Assembly (NCBI GenBank): GCA_018266105.1 | Contig: JAFEBA010000052.1 | Span: 1-64,000 of the forward strand | Direction: 5' to 3' | Source of the DNA: a bacterium | Lineage (GTDB): Bacteria > Vulcanimicrobiota > Xenobia > Xenobiales > JADMJV01 | DNA: 64,000 nucleotides | Shown here: piece by piece, positions 17,764-26,836 of the stretch | Layout of the letters: each line of letters begins with the position of its first letter | Numbering within the stretch: position 1 is the stretch's first letter | Notes under the pieces: model-generated | Database searches by the model: none | The model's input: only the letters and a program-made list of their open reading frames with translations | Told to the model about the DNA's origin: nothing | Made by a program: the position numbers and the translations under genes

Positions 17764-18648
17764 TCATCTGGATTCGGCCAGGAAGTCCCACAGCAGAGCG
17801 GCCTGGCCCTTGAGCGGGCGGCCGGCTCTGCGAATCAGGTAAATCGGGCGCAACTGGATCCACCGGTTGGGATCCACCGGGGCGATGAGGCGTTCCTGTA
17901 GTTCGCGCTGGACGCTCCAGGTGGATAGGACGGCCAGGCCGAGCCCGGCCAGCACCGCTTCTTTGATGGCTTCGCCGCTGTTGAGTTCGACCACGCGCTG
18001 GAAGTGACCGAGAACCGAGGAGAGCATGGATTCGGCGCGGGTCCTGGTGCTGGAGCCGGAAGGGCGCAGCAGTAGCGTTTGCTGTCGGAAATCCAGGTCG
18101 GTGAGGTCTTTGCGGCCCAGCAACGGGTGGCCGCTGGGCGCCATAAGCTGGAGGGAGTCACGGCCGATTTCTTTGGATTCGAGGCCCTGCAGGTCGGTGG
18201 CCGGCAATTCCCCGACCAGGCCGAAAAGCACGCGGCGCTCCAGAACCCAGCTGCGCACCTGGTGGCTGTCCGCAATTTGGCAATCGCACAGGATGGAATG
18301 GTCCCTTTGGAATTTCGCGAGTCTGCGCGGCAGCCAGAAAGCGCCCGGAGTGGTGGAAGCGCCTATGATGGGCGCCCGGCGCCGCGAAGAACCGGAAACC
18401 ATGCTGTGCAGTTCTTCTAGTTCCAATAGAACCACCAGAGCCTGGGCATGGACTTCCTGGCCAAAAGGGGTCAGACGGGTTTCCTTGACGCCTCGCTGCA
18501 GCAACTGCTCCCCGAATTTCGACTCCAAGGCCTTGATGTGGGCGGAAACGGCTGGCTGGCTGATGCCCAGTTCCACAGCGGCCCGGGTCAGGCTACGCGC
18601 GCGCACCACTTCCCCGAAGACTTTGAGCGGATAGAGATTAAAATCCAT
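17764..18648 (-). CDS. LysR-family transcriptional regulator
   Basis: From the ATG at 18648 the 294-residue protein has the LysR helix-turn-helix at residues 1-60 (MDFNLYPLKVFGEVVRA, AAVELGISQPAVSAHIKALE). The C-terminal effector domain contains PSGSSTRTRAESML and GEAIKEAVLAGLGLAVLS. It is divergent from the methyltransferase gene with 71 bases between the starts, the classic arrangement for LysR control of a neighbour. The inducer is unknown. An upstream in-frame extension to 18807 lies over the methyltransferase gene and is not used. Confidence 0.88.
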   Translation of the reverse strand: MDFNLYPLKVFGEVVRARSLTRAAVELGISQPAVSAHIKALESKFGEQLLQRGVKETRLTPFGQEVHAQALVVLLELEELHSMVSGSSRRRAPIIGASTTPGAFWLPRRLAKFQRDHSILCDCQIADSHQVRSWVLERRVLFGLVGELPATDLQGLESKEIGRDSLQLMAPSGHPLLGRKDLTDLDFRQQTLLLRPSGSSTRTRAESMLSSVLGHFQRVVELNSGEAIKEAVLAGLGLAVLSTWSVQRELQERLIAPVDPNRWIQLRPIYLIRRAGRPLKGQAALLWDFLAESR

Positions 18649-18719
18649 AAGTAAAACCTGATGAAGGCAAAAGAAACATTGTATTTGTTTTATGCCCGGA
18701 GGCGACTTATCCTGGAACG

Positions 18720-19439
18720 GTGACATCTCCAAGTGAACTGCATAACCAGGTACGGGCCGCTTACTCGGCCATCGCCGTGGCTCCCGCTGAGAACACGTTC
18801 TTCCCATGCGGCCGGCAGCTGGCTGAAAATCTGGGGTATCCCGCGGAAGTGCTGGACCGTTTACCGCTGGCCGCGGTCGAGGCTTTTTGTGGCGTGGGCG
18901 ATGTGTCGCTGTGGGCCGATATCCAGGCGAGCGACCTGGTGCTCGATGTGGGTTGTGGTGCCGGGCTCGATACGATTCTGGCCGCCAGCCGCGCCGCCAA
19001 GGTGGTCGGTATCGACTTCAGTCTCGAGATGTTGCAGCGGGCGCAGTTGTGCCTGGAAAAGGCCGGCCTGGCCGGCAAAGTCACCTTGCTGAAGGCAGAA
19101 GTTCAGAGTCTGCCGCTGCTGGATGCAAGCATGGATGTGGCGTTGGTCAACGGACTTTTCAACCTGAATCCGTTTCGGGAAGAAGCTTTTCGCGAGTTGG
19201 CGCGGGTGTTGCGGCCAGGCGGCGTGCTTTACGCTTCTGAGCTAGTGCTACGAGAACCGGCGGTTCTTGGCGCCGAGACAAACTGGTTTGGCTGAATCGC
19301 TGGCGCCAGGGAAGGCGTGGCCTTCCTCCAGGAATTTCGGGACGCGGGATTTGCCCAGGCGAATATCGTGAAGACGACGCGCAACCTGCGCACGCGCAAT
19401 TCGAGAGTGGTGGCGGCACACGTGAGAGCAGTGCGCTAA
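18720..19439 (+). CDS. ArsM-like SAM methyltransferase with in-frame UGA (selenoprotein candidate)
   Basis: From the GTG at 18720 the frame reads a class I SAM methyltransferase: LVLDVGCGAGLDTILAA (motif I, about residue 75), VVGIDFS, FNLNPFREEAFRELARVLRPGG and LYASELVLREPA. A TGA at 19293-19295 (residue 192) follows NWFG, but the same frame continues as IAGAREGVAFLQEFRDAGFAQANIV and ends at a TAA at 19437-19439. Arsenite-methyltransferase-like relatives carry a conserved Cys before I-x-G-A at this place, so UGA stands where Cys or Sec is expected. A hairpin with a loop 21 bases after the UGA resembles a bacterial SECIS. The product with readthrough is 239 residues; without it, 191 and truncated. 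A sequencing substitution is the main alternative. The LysR gene is the likely regulator. Confidence 0.75.
19296..19332 (+). promoter_or_regulatory. Candidate bacterial SECIS hairpin
   Basis: Immediately after the in-frame TGA, GGAAGGC (19310-19316) and GCCTTCC (19320-19326) form a perfect 7-bp stem with the 3-base loop GTG. A lower stem CTGG (19300-19303) with CCAG (19328-19331) can add to it. The loop begins with G and lies 21 bases after the UGA, within the spacing usually required for SelB-dependent decoding. Selenocysteine genes selA, selB and selC are not in this window, so the call is provisional. Confidence 0.5.
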
Positions 19440-19453
19440 GAAGCATTCATCAT

Positions 19454-20743
19454 CTATGGTTCCGGCAAATCTGGCTCAGGAGTGAGGTCTGGTTCACGCG
19501 GGGCCGGAGAGAGAATCTCCAAAGGGGCCCCAACGGCTTCTTCCAGGGCGTTCAGGGCCAGGCGCTCGATGAGTTGCTGGCGGATGTTCTCCAGGCGAAT
19601 TTCTTCCAACTGTTGCTGGGCCAGCAAGACCACATCGTAGTCCAGGCGGTGCAATTTATAGTCTTGTTGAATCAGTTGCACGGCCTCTTCTTGAGGAAGC
19701 AGGACTGCTTGTTGATAGTTGGCCGAGTTGGTGGCGCCGGCTTGAAATTCGGCGTAGGCTTTCTGGATTTTGGCAGTGACTTCGAGCTGGACGGCCCGGT
19801 AGCGCTGATCCAGGGCCTGGGCCGCGCGCTCTTTGGACTGCACCTCATAGCCGAGCTGACCCCAATCGAACGGGACCGAGAGTTGGGCGCCCACGATGTA
19901 GCTGGGGAGGCGGAAGTCATAGAGGGCTACCAGGCTCGGAGATGGATTGCCCTGCAGGGAGGCGAGTCTCACTTGCTCGTGACCGGCCTGAGTCCCCCTT
20001 TCGGCGGCAATCAGAGCGGGCGACGATTCTCCTTGCTTGAGCAGGTCGGCCAACTGGAGGTAGGCATAGTCGGTGTCTAACGTGCCTTGCACGACGATCT
20101 GGTCGCCACGCGGTAATCCGATCAGACTGGCCAGCTCCGCCCGAGCCGCGCCCAGCTCCCCTTGACCTTGGACCAGGCCTTGCCGGACCTGGTTGAGTTG
20201 AACGCGTGAGGCCAGGATGACCAGGCGACCAGCCTTTTTGGCCTGAAACTCTTTCTCGCTGGATTCAAAGATCTGGCGGGCAAGTTCAAGGTTGGAGGCC
20301 AGCACCTTGAGATTTTGCTGAGCAGCCAGGACCTGGTAGAAGGCGTCTTTGGTCTGGCGCATGAGCTGAATCTTGGTAAAGAGCAAGCGCGCTTCCGCCT
20401 GCTTCCACCCGAGCCAGGCAACCAGTCGGCCCTTTTGATAAGCGCCAAAGGGCATGAAGGGTTGTTGGAACTGAAGATATTCATCGCGCGGTAGGGCGCT
20501 GAAACTGCTGAGGGCGGCCGGTCCCCAGCCGCGCGTGGCTCCGCCGATGAAGCTGCCGGTCGGGAGAGACCCCGCCAGGTGATAGCTGGAGCGGCTCTGG
20601 CGTGTCTCGGCCACCGCCGCCCTCAACTCCGGATTTCGTTCATAGCACTGAGAGAGCGCTTCCGAGATCGTCAGAGGCTGCGGCTGGGCAAGCGCAGGCA
20701 CAGCGAAGCATAGAAGCAGGCCAACAAAAAGCGCAGCTTTCAC
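19454..20743 (-). CDS. TolC-family outer-membrane factor
   Basis: The protein starts with a signal peptide from GTG 20743 (VKAALFVGLLLCFAVPALA); an ATG at 20815 gives 24 more residues. It has the OEP architecture: ISEALSQCYERNPELRAAVAE at the mature N-terminus, two long heptad-rich helical hairpins, and beta-strand segments (LVALYDFRLPSYIVGAQLSVPF). It forms a trimeric channel through the outer membrane for efflux. No adaptor or inner-membrane pump is adjacent here; the nearest is the RND operon at 28.9-34.4 kb, which has its own channel gene. It converges with the methyltransferase gene. Confidence 0.82.
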   Translation of the reverse strand: MKAALFVGLLLCFAVPALAQPQPLTISEALSQCYERNPELRAAVAETRQSRSSYHLAGSLPTGSFIGGATRGWGPAALSSFSALPRDEYLQFQQPFMPFGAYQKGRLVAWLGWKQAEARLLFTKIQLMRQTKDAFYQVLAAQQNLKVLASNLELARQIFESSEKEFQAKKAGRLVILASRVQLNQVRQGLVQGQGELGAARAELASLIGLPRGDQIVVQGTLDTDYAYLQLADLLKQGESSPALIAAERGTQAGHEQVRLASLQGNPSPSLVALYDFRLPSYIVGAQLSVPFDWGQLGYEVQSKERAAQALDQRYRAVQLEVTAKIQKAYAEFQAGATNSANYQQAVLLPQEEAVQLIQQDYKLHRLDYDVVLLAQQQLEEIRLENIRQQLIERLALNALEEAVGAPLEILSPAPREPDLTPEPDLPEP

Positions 20744-20900
20744 GGTTCCGAACCTTGAACGCGTCTGGCGGATCGCCTGGCAGTGAAAAGTCAAGATTGA
20801 GTCAAATTTGGTCATGCTTCGTATCCTATCGAGTCTCTGCATCCAGCGTCCTGGCTGTCTCCGGTAGGTTGCGGGATGCTGACCGGTCGAATCGCCAGTC

Positions 20901-22013
20901 ATGGGCAGAAGCAAAAAGAAGAGGCAAAATCCGCACTGGTCACCCGCCGGAAGTTTCACCATCGATCCCAACGCACCCAAACCGGTGCTGGAGGCTTTTG
21001 CCTATGGACCGGGGAAAATGCAAGAAGCCGATTCGAACCATTTGAAATGGATCGAAGAGCAGCAGGGCAAGTTTCCAGTTCTGTGGGTGAATGTCGATGG
21101 CCTGGGAGATGCTCAGATAGTGACCGAACTTGCGCGCATCTTCGACCTGCATACTCTGGCGGTGGAAGATGTGGTGCAGGCCAACCAGCGGCCCAAGGTG
21201 GATATCTACGAAGGTCATCTTTTCATCAGCCTGCGCATGCTCTATCGCCACGAGGGGCGGGTGGAAACGGAACAACTGAGTCTTTTCGTGGGAAAAAACT
21301 TCCTGATTTCCTTTCAAGAAGGCATCCCCGGCGATTGTTTTGGACCTTTGCGCGACCGACTGCGCAAAGAAGCCAGCAAGCTCCGCTCCCACGGGCCCGA
21401 CTTCCTGGCCTACTCGCTGATGGATACGGTGGTGGACGCCTATTTTCCGTATCTAGAGGACCTGGGCGAGGTGCTGGAAGACTACGAAAACCAGCTCCTC
21501 GAGGCGCCCACTCGGGACCTGATCCAAAAGATTCATCTGATTAAGCGTGACCTCTTAAACGTGCGCAGAGCAGTCTGGCCCCTGCGGGAAGCCATCAATC
21601 CATTGTTGCGCGAGCAAACTCCTTATGTGTCCAAGGAAACCCAGCTCTTTCTAAGGGACTGCTACGATCACTGCATCCAGGTGGTGGACCTGCTTGAGAC
21701 TTATCGAGAGTTGAGCTCCAGCATGCTGGATATTTATCTCAGCTCGGTCAGCAACCGGATGAACGAGGTCATGAAGGTGCTCACCATTATCACCACCATC
21801 TTCGTGCCCTTGACCTTCGTGGCGGGCGTCTACGGCATGAATTTCAATACTGAAAAGTCACCCTGGAACATGCCGGAGCTGAACGCCTACTACGGCTACC
21901 CGTTATGCCTGGTGGCCATGGCTTTAATGGCGGGCCTGGAGCTGTTTTACTTCTGGAAAAGAGGCTGGATTGGTAAGGGACCTTCTCCTTCACCTGCAGG
22001 CCCGCAGACCTGA
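20901..22013 (+). CDS. corA: CorA-family magnesium/cobalt transporter
   Basis: The 370-residue protein has the CorA plan: a cytosolic alpha/beta domain (VDGLGDAQIVTELARIFDLHTLAVEDV at residues 53-85), a long stalk helix, and two C-terminal membrane helices. The selectivity motif YGMNF stands at the end of the first helix (about residue 313). It mediates Mg2+ (and Co2+/Ni2+) uptake as a pentamer in the inner membrane. The ATG at 20901 has no strong ribosome site. It is divergent from the TolC gene and convergent with the kdpE-like gene. Confidence 0.92.
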   Translation: MGRSKKKRQNPHWSPAGSFTIDPNAPKPVLEAFAYGPGKMQEADSNHLKWIEEQQGKFPVLWVNVDGLGDAQIVTELARIFDLHTLAVEDVVQANQRPKVDIYEGHLFISLRMLYRHEGRVETEQLSLFVGKNFLISFQEGIPGDCFGPLRDRLRKEASKLRSHGPDFLAYSLMDTVVDAYFPYLEDLGEVLEDYENQLLEAPTRDLIQKIHLIKRDLLNVRRAVWPLREAINPLLREQTPYVSKETQLFLRDCYDHCIQVVDLLETYRELSSSMLDIYLSSVSNRMNEVMKVLTIITTIFVPLTFVAGVYGMNFNTEKSPWNMPELNAYYGYPLCLVAMALMAGLELFYFWKRGWIGKGPSPSPAGPQT

Positions 22014-22145
22014 CCACGCAAGCCTGGCGGCAAGCGGCGGGCGGAAGTCTGGAGAAGACGTTGCGATGAACCCAGACGGGCAGTGGATGGCCGAAAGTCG
22101 AGGCGGCCAGTTGTGCCCCGAGCAGCAATGCCCCAAGCCGCCGCT

Positions 22146-22832
22146 TCAAGCTTCCTCCAGACTGACCAACCGGTAGCCAATCCCCTGGGCATTCTTCAAC
22201 GAACAACCGGCGGCTTCGAAGTCGATTTTCTTGCGGATGTTGTAGATGTTGACGCGCAGAAGGTGCAAGTCGTCCCAGCCTTGCCCCCAAACTTCCTTGA
22301 GCAGGTTGTGGTGGCTGACCACTCCCCCCTGGTGACGGAGCAGGATCTCCAGCAAGGCAAATTCGTTGCGCGTGAGAGAGACGTTCTCGCCATTGAGATG
22401 GATCTGACGGCTGAGCGGGTCGAGCCGAAGTCGATTCAGCTTGAGGGCATCCGCTTGTAAAACGGCGTGTTTGCGGCGAAGCGCGGCTCGCAGGCGGGCC
22501 AGGAGCTCAAACACGCTAAAAGGTTTGCCCAAATAATCATCGGCCCCGGCGTCCAGGGCCTGGATTTTGACTCGCTCTTCCTCGGTCACCGAGACGAAAA
22601 GGATCGGGACCGAGCTATGGCGCCGGATTTCGCGGGTCACCGCGATGCCGTCCTGGTCCGGAAGGCTCAGGTCCAGCAACACGCCGTCCAATTTCTCTTG
22701 GTGAATTGCTCGAATGGCCTGCCCGCCGTCGCAGGCTTCCAAGACATCGTAGCCCTCCGCGCTCAGCGCAACCCTGAGCAGATCGCGGATGGCTTGCTCG
22801 TCGTCAACCACCAGAAGTCTCTCAACTGGCAA
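22146..22832 (-). CDS. KdpE-like response regulator
   Basis: The 228-residue protein has a receiver domain (LLVVDDEQAIRDLLRVAL; phosphoacceptor D in GVLLDLSLPDQDG; K in DYLGKPF) and an OmpR/PhoB winged-helix effector domain (LTRNEFALLEILLRHQGGVVSHHNLLKEVWG). Its start lies 11 bases inside the kinase gene, so they are co-translated. Kinase type and the nearby Kup gene indicate potassium or osmotic control, as in KdpE. No kdpFABC pump genes are in the window. Confidence 0.88.
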   Translation of the reverse strand: MPVERLLVVDDEQAIRDLLRVALSAEGYDVLEACDGGQAIRAIHQEKLDGVLLDLSLPDQDGIAVTREIRRHSSVPILFVSVTEEERVKIQALDAGADDYLGKPFSVFELLARLRAALRRKHAVLQADALKLNRLRLDPLSRQIHLNGENVSLTRNEFALLEILLRHQGGVVSHHNLLKEVWGQGWDDLHLLRVNIYNIRKKIDFEAAGCSLKNAQGIGYRLVSLEEA

Positions 22833-24114
22833 GGCTCAACGCCCTTTCCGCCGGGATCGGCAGCGTCACCTGAAAGCAGCTGCCCGGTTCACGAACCTGA
22901 TACTCGATCTGGCCACGATGGAGATCCACCAGAGCTTTGCAGATGTTAAGCCCCAGGCCGCTGCCGGGAACGTTGAGCGGCGTCTTGCCGCGGTAGAATC
23001 GTTCGAAGATGTGGGGGCGGTCGTCGCTCCGCACACCCACTCCTTCATCAAGGACGCGGATGGACACCGAATCCTCTTGGACCTCCGCATGGACCACGAC
23101 CTGGCCGTCGCTGTATTTGAGAGCGTTGTCGAGCAGGTTGGCGAAGACCTGGCCCAAGAGGTTAAAATCCCCCTGGATCTCAGGCAAAGCGGGCAGGGAA
23201 ACCCGTATCCTTTCGGCTGATTGACGAGGAAAGCGCCCGCGGACCGTGGCGAACAACTCCTCAAGACTGACCCAACTATCGGTGAGTTGCAAGGCTCCCG
23301 CCTCCAGGCGCGTCAAGCTCAGAAGATTTTTGATCAGCTTATCGAGACGCGTGGCCTGGTCGGAGGCCAGGCGCAAAAGCTCTCCATTCTGCTCAAGGGT
23401 GAGTTTTTCACGAGAGCGCTCCAGGGTTTCGATCGTCCCCGCGATGGCGCTGAGGGGCGTCTGTAAGTCATGAGATATGGACCGGAGCAGGGTGGACTGA
23501 AGTTCCTGTTTGGCCCGCAGCAGCTCTTCTTGCTTGGATTGCTCACTTCGAGCCAGACGCTGCTTGAGGTAATCCGATTGCTCGTTCAAGCGGCGGCCTA
23601 AAAAGTTGCTCAAGGGATCTCCTGGCTCCAATTCGGCATGGAAGCTCTCACGGAGAGACTCGATGGCTTCAGCTGTCCCGAGTTCCGACCCCCGTTCTCC
23701 GAAGAGCCGCAGCAGCTCCTCGGCACGCTCGCGCCGGTTCGCCGACCAGGCTTCGCGACGCGCCTGGTCGGCGAAACGGGCGATTTGGTCGGTTACGACC
23801 AGGAAGAAGGCCGAGGAGATGAGGTATTGGATGCCCTGGCCGGAGACTCGAAACCCCGGGTTCACGTTGGCCGCGTGCATCACCAGCAGGCACACGATCG
23901 AAGCCAACCGGGCCGGGCCGCGGCCCATATAAAGAGCTCCAAGAATGCCACCGCCCAGGTAGAGGAGCACTTCGTTGTCATCCGAGATGCGGCTACCCAG
24001 GGCATAGAGCGGAGCGCCGATGGCCAGCACGGTGAGCACGGCCAGTACATAGCGGGCTAGCCTGGTCGTGGGATCCAGGCTCCAGGGGCAGGCGATCTTG
24101 ATCTCTTGCCGCAT
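22822..24114 (-). CDS. KdpD-like sensor kinase lacking the N-terminal KdpD/USP domains
   Basis: From the ATG at 24114 the protein has about 430 residues: four closely spaced membrane helices of the DUF4118 type (LARYVLAVLTVLAIGAPLYAL onward), a coiled-coil linker, HisKA with RSISHDLQTPLSAI, and HATPase (NLLDNALKYSD, GSGLGLNICKALVDLH). Full KdpD is about 900 residues and carries an N-terminal Walker-type KdpD domain and a USP domain; both are absent here. The open frame continues to 24345 but those residues do not resemble KdpD. It lies downstream of kup in the same direction, suggesting joint function in K+ homeostasis. Confidence 0.85.
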   Translation of the reverse strand: MRQEIKIACPWSLDPTTRLARYVLAVLTVLAIGAPLYALGSRISDDNEVLLYLGGGILGALYMGRGPARLASIVCLLVMHAANVNPGFRVSGQGIQYLISSAFFLVVTDQIARFADQARREAWSANRRERAEELLRLFGERGSELGTAEAIESLRESFHAELEPGDPLSNFLGRRLNEQSDYLKQRLARSEQSKQEELLRAKQELQSTLLRSISHDLQTPLSAIAGTIETLERSREKLTLEQNGELLRLASDQATRLDKLIKNLLSLTRLEAGALQLTDSWVSLEELFATVRGRFPRQSAERIRVSLPALPEIQGDFNLLGQVFANLLDNALKYSDGQVVVHAEVQEDSVSIRVLDEGVGVRSDDRPHIFERFYRGKTPLNVPGSGLGLNICKALVDLHRGQIEYQVREPGSCFQVTLPIPAERALSLAS

Positions 24115-24394
24115 CTGTGATGCTTTTTGTGCCCTGATTCGGACTTCCTCGCCGGGTTGCGGAATTGATGAAAGCTTGATTACTCTGGTTTTCTGCCTCC
24201 ATCGCGCCCATGTTAATCGCACAGGCATACAATCCTGGAGGGTAAGAAGGGCTGCCTCGCTATCCCTTTTAGCTTCGCCAGCGGTCCGGCCAGCTAATCT
24301 GGTTTCGCCCGCAAGCTTGGGCAGTTCCGCATAGAGTACATTCACCGCCTCTTGGGCAGACCGGCGCTGATTGCATCATGGGCAACTGAGAGGA

Positions 24395-24658
24395 CTACCC
24401 CTGGTGGCCGCTGTGAGTTCTACCATCAGGTGGTTGATACGATTCTACTTGAGCTTCAAGAAATTTCTGAAGCTCACTGCAAACGACGCTCGGCTCAGCT
24501 TGGGGAACGAAGTGAATCATGCCTTTGGGTTTTTGGCCGGCGACCAACACGCCAATCATGTTGGAGTTGGGCATCTGCGGCCTTCCCTGGCCCGCGATTG
24601 CCAGAGGCACATGGTGGCCACCCATCGTGGGAGGGTCAAAGGTTCCCGGGTATTCCAT
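24395..24658 (-). CDS. Small hypothetical ORF between kup and the kinase gene
   Basis: The frame codes for up to 87 residues (MEYPGTFDPPTMGG...), with GMIHFVPQAEPSVVCSELQKFLEAQ near the C-terminus as its most protein-like part. It lies in the roughly 600-base space between kup and the KdpD-like gene in the same direction. No family is recognised and the overlapping plus-strand frames look equally noncoding, so this may not be a gene. Confidence 0.3.
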   Translation of the reverse strand: MEYPGTFDPPTMGGHHVPLAIAGQGRPQMPNSNMIGVLVAGQKPKGMIHFVPQAEPSVVCSELQKFLEAQVESYQPPDGRTHSGHQG

Positions 24659-24713
24659 ACCTGGCTATTCTCGCAGCCACATCGATAGCCTTCGGGCTGG
24701 GCTGGGAGCTTAC

Positions 24714-26621
24714 TCAAAGATCCATACGAGCGCCCAGTTCGACCACGGATTCGGGAGGCAGGTTGAAAGAGCGCGTGACATCCAGTGAGAGAGACGAGAG
24801 GGTGGCAAAAATGGTTTCGGAGATTCCGCCCATCTTGTTGCGGTTGGTGGCGGCGAAACTCTCTCGGCCTAAAAAGTAGGTCGCTTTTTCCCAGGAGGTG
24901 TCCAGCTCCATTTTCTGACTTGCGGCTTTCAGCAGCTTAGGGATGTCCGGCATTTCCATAAAACCATAGCGGCCGATAACCCGGTAAATCTTGCCTTCGG
25001 GAGCTTCGAGCCTCTCCACCTCTACGCGGTCAGAGTGAGAAACGTAGGGCACAGCCTCGGTAGTGGCCGAGAGCATGACGATTTCCTGGGGCAGGCAATT
25101 GAAGTGACGCATCTGCTGAACCAGCACCGGGGGCAGGCCTTGAGCAGCCCCGCTGAGATAAACCCCTAGACCAGCCGTCCGCTGCAGCCCCCCGGGGGCC
25201 AAGCGGCTGACAAGCACCTCTTGCGAGACCTGCTCGCTCTGACGTTGGGCGTGTACCAGCGAGCGTCCCCTGCACCACAGCACCATGACGCTGAACATGA
25301 CGAGTCCGACCGCGAACGGTATGTAGCCTCCCTCGAAAAACTTCACGCAGGTCCCCAGAAAGAAGGGAATGTCAAAGCTAAGAAAGACGAGCATCAGGCC
25401 GTTTGCTTTCCAGGCTGGCCACTTCCAATGGTGGCGAGCCGCCGACGCAAACACGACCGAGGTGATGCCCATCGTGCCGCTCACGGCCAACCCGAAGGCG
25501 GCGGCCAGGTTGGTGGATTTTTGGAAGATGACCACCAGAGTCAGACAGGCCAGAGCCAGAGCCCAATTGACGGCCGGCACATAGATTTGGCCCTCGACCT
25601 GGTCGGAGGTATGGCGGATCTGCACACGCGGGAAGTAGCCCAGCCGCACGGCCTGCTGGGTGAGAGAGAAAACCGCCGAGATCAATCCCTGGGAGGCGAT
25701 CACGGTGGCGGCGGCGGCCAGGAAAACCAGGGCGAAGCGAACCGTTTGCGAGGAGACCAGAGAAAAGAATGGACTGCCGATGCTTTCAGGGCTGCGCAAC
25801 AAGAGCGCCCCCTGTCCCAGGTAGCAAAACAGCAAACTGGGGAGCACCAGACCCATCCAGCTCAAGCGAATCGGTGTGCGCCCAAAGTGTCCCATGTCGG
25901 CGTAAAGAGCCTCTCCGCCCGTGACCGCCAGCACCACCGAGCCCAACACAGTGATGCTGTGCCAGCCGTGATTTAGAAAAAACAGTGCTCCATGGTGGGG
26001 TGACAGTGCGCGCAAAATTCCGGGCGTTTGATACAAGCTGACCAGACCGAGCCAGCCGATGGTCACGAACCAGGCCACCATGACGGGCCCGAAGAGTTTA
26101 CCCAGGGCACCGGTGCCCCGGCTCTGAATGGCAAAAAGCACGATGAGAATCGCGACCGTTACCGGCACCACAGCCGTGGTCAGCCTGGGGTCGGCCACCC
26201 CCAGTCCCTCGATCGCGCTCAGCACGGAGATGGCCGGCGTGATGATTCCATCGCCGAAGAGAAGAGATGCACCGGCGATGACCAGCAGACTGATCCATCC
26301 GATGCGCCCGGCCTGTACGACTCTCTGGCGTTCGGGCACCAGGGAGAGCAGCGCCATAATGCCGCCCTCGCCACGATTGTCGGCGTTCATCAGAACCAGC
26401 ACATACTTGAAGGTCACCACCATCATCAGCGCCCAGAAAATCAGCGACAGGATGCCCAGAATGTTGGCTTCGCCCAGGGTCGCACCGTGAGGTCCGAAGC
26501 ACTCTTGCACGGTGTAAAGCGGGCTGGTGCCGATATCTCCAAAGACGACTCCCAGGCTGCCCAGGGTCAAGGCCGCCAGGGAGTGTCCGTGACCGGATGT
26601 CATCTGCTTTGTCTGCTCCAA
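24714..26621 (-). CDS. kup: Kup-family potassium transporter
   Basis: The 635-residue protein is a full-length KUP: LAALTLGSLGVVFGDIGTSPLYT at the first helix, NADNRGEGGIMALLSLV in the cytosolic loop, 12 predicted membrane segments to about residue 440, then a cytosolic C-terminal domain. KUP proteins take up K+ with protons. The start is TTG 26621 (GGAG ten bases upstream) or ATG 26603. The gene is followed by the KdpDE-like regulators on the same strand and preceded by a 214-base region with strong inverted repeats. Confidence 0.93.
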   Translation of the reverse strand: MEQTKQMTSGHGHSLAALTLGSLGVVFGDIGTSPLYTVQECFGPHGATLGEANILGILSLIFWALMMVVTFKYVLVLMNADNRGEGGIMALLSLVPERQRVVQAGRIGWISLLVIAGASLLFGDGIITPAISVLSAIEGLGVADPRLTTAVVPVTVAILIVLFAIQSRGTGALGKLFGPVMVAWFVTIGWLGLVSLYQTPGILRALSPHHGALFFLNHGWHSITVLGSVVLAVTGGEALYADMGHFGRTPIRLSWMGLVLPSLLFCYLGQGALLLRSPESIGSPFFSLVSSQTVRFALVFLAAAATVIASQGLISAVFSLTQQAVRLGYFPRVQIRHTSDQVEGQIYVPAVNWALALACLTLVVIFQKSTNLAAAFGLAVSGTMGITSVVFASAARHHWKWPAWKANGLMLVFLSFDIPFFLGTCVKFFEGGYIPFAVGLVMFSVMVLWCRGRSLVHAQRQSEQVSQEVLVSRLAPGGLQRTAGLGVYLSGAAQGLPPVLVQQMRHFNCLPQEIVMLSATTEAVPYVSHSDRVEVERLEAPEGKIYRVIGRYGFMEMPDIPKLLKAASQKMELDTSWEKATYFLGRESFAATNRNKMGGISETIFATLSSLSLDVTRSFNLPPESVVELGARMDL

Positions 26622-26737
26622 GGCTACCAGGCTCCCTTATACTTTAAGTCGAGAAGGTTACAGAAAATCGCGTCAAGTGACCATCATGGTTTCGCGACCA
26701 GCCTCAAGAAAAGCTCAAGAATGCAACGGCAGCCGGC

Positions 26738-26836
26738 CCGACTGCTGCGGGAGCGAAAACCTATTTCTTCCCCCGCCCACCTCTCTAGGGGCATTCCACC
26801 TGACCGTAGCGTCAGGCCGCAGCAGTCGGTGCCCCT
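26738..26836 (-). other. Nested inverted repeats between the kinase gene and kup
   Basis: CCGACTGCTGCGG (26738-26750) and its perfect complement CCGCAGCAGTCGG (26817-26829) enclose a small hairpin CTGAC/GTCAG (26800-26815). A competing pairing, AGGGGCA (26787-26793) with TGCCCCT (26830-26836), would exclude the long stem. Two mutually exclusive stems ahead of kup resemble a leader-type switch or a terminator for the kinase gene. No T run follows and I cannot match a known riboswitch class. Confidence 0.4.
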
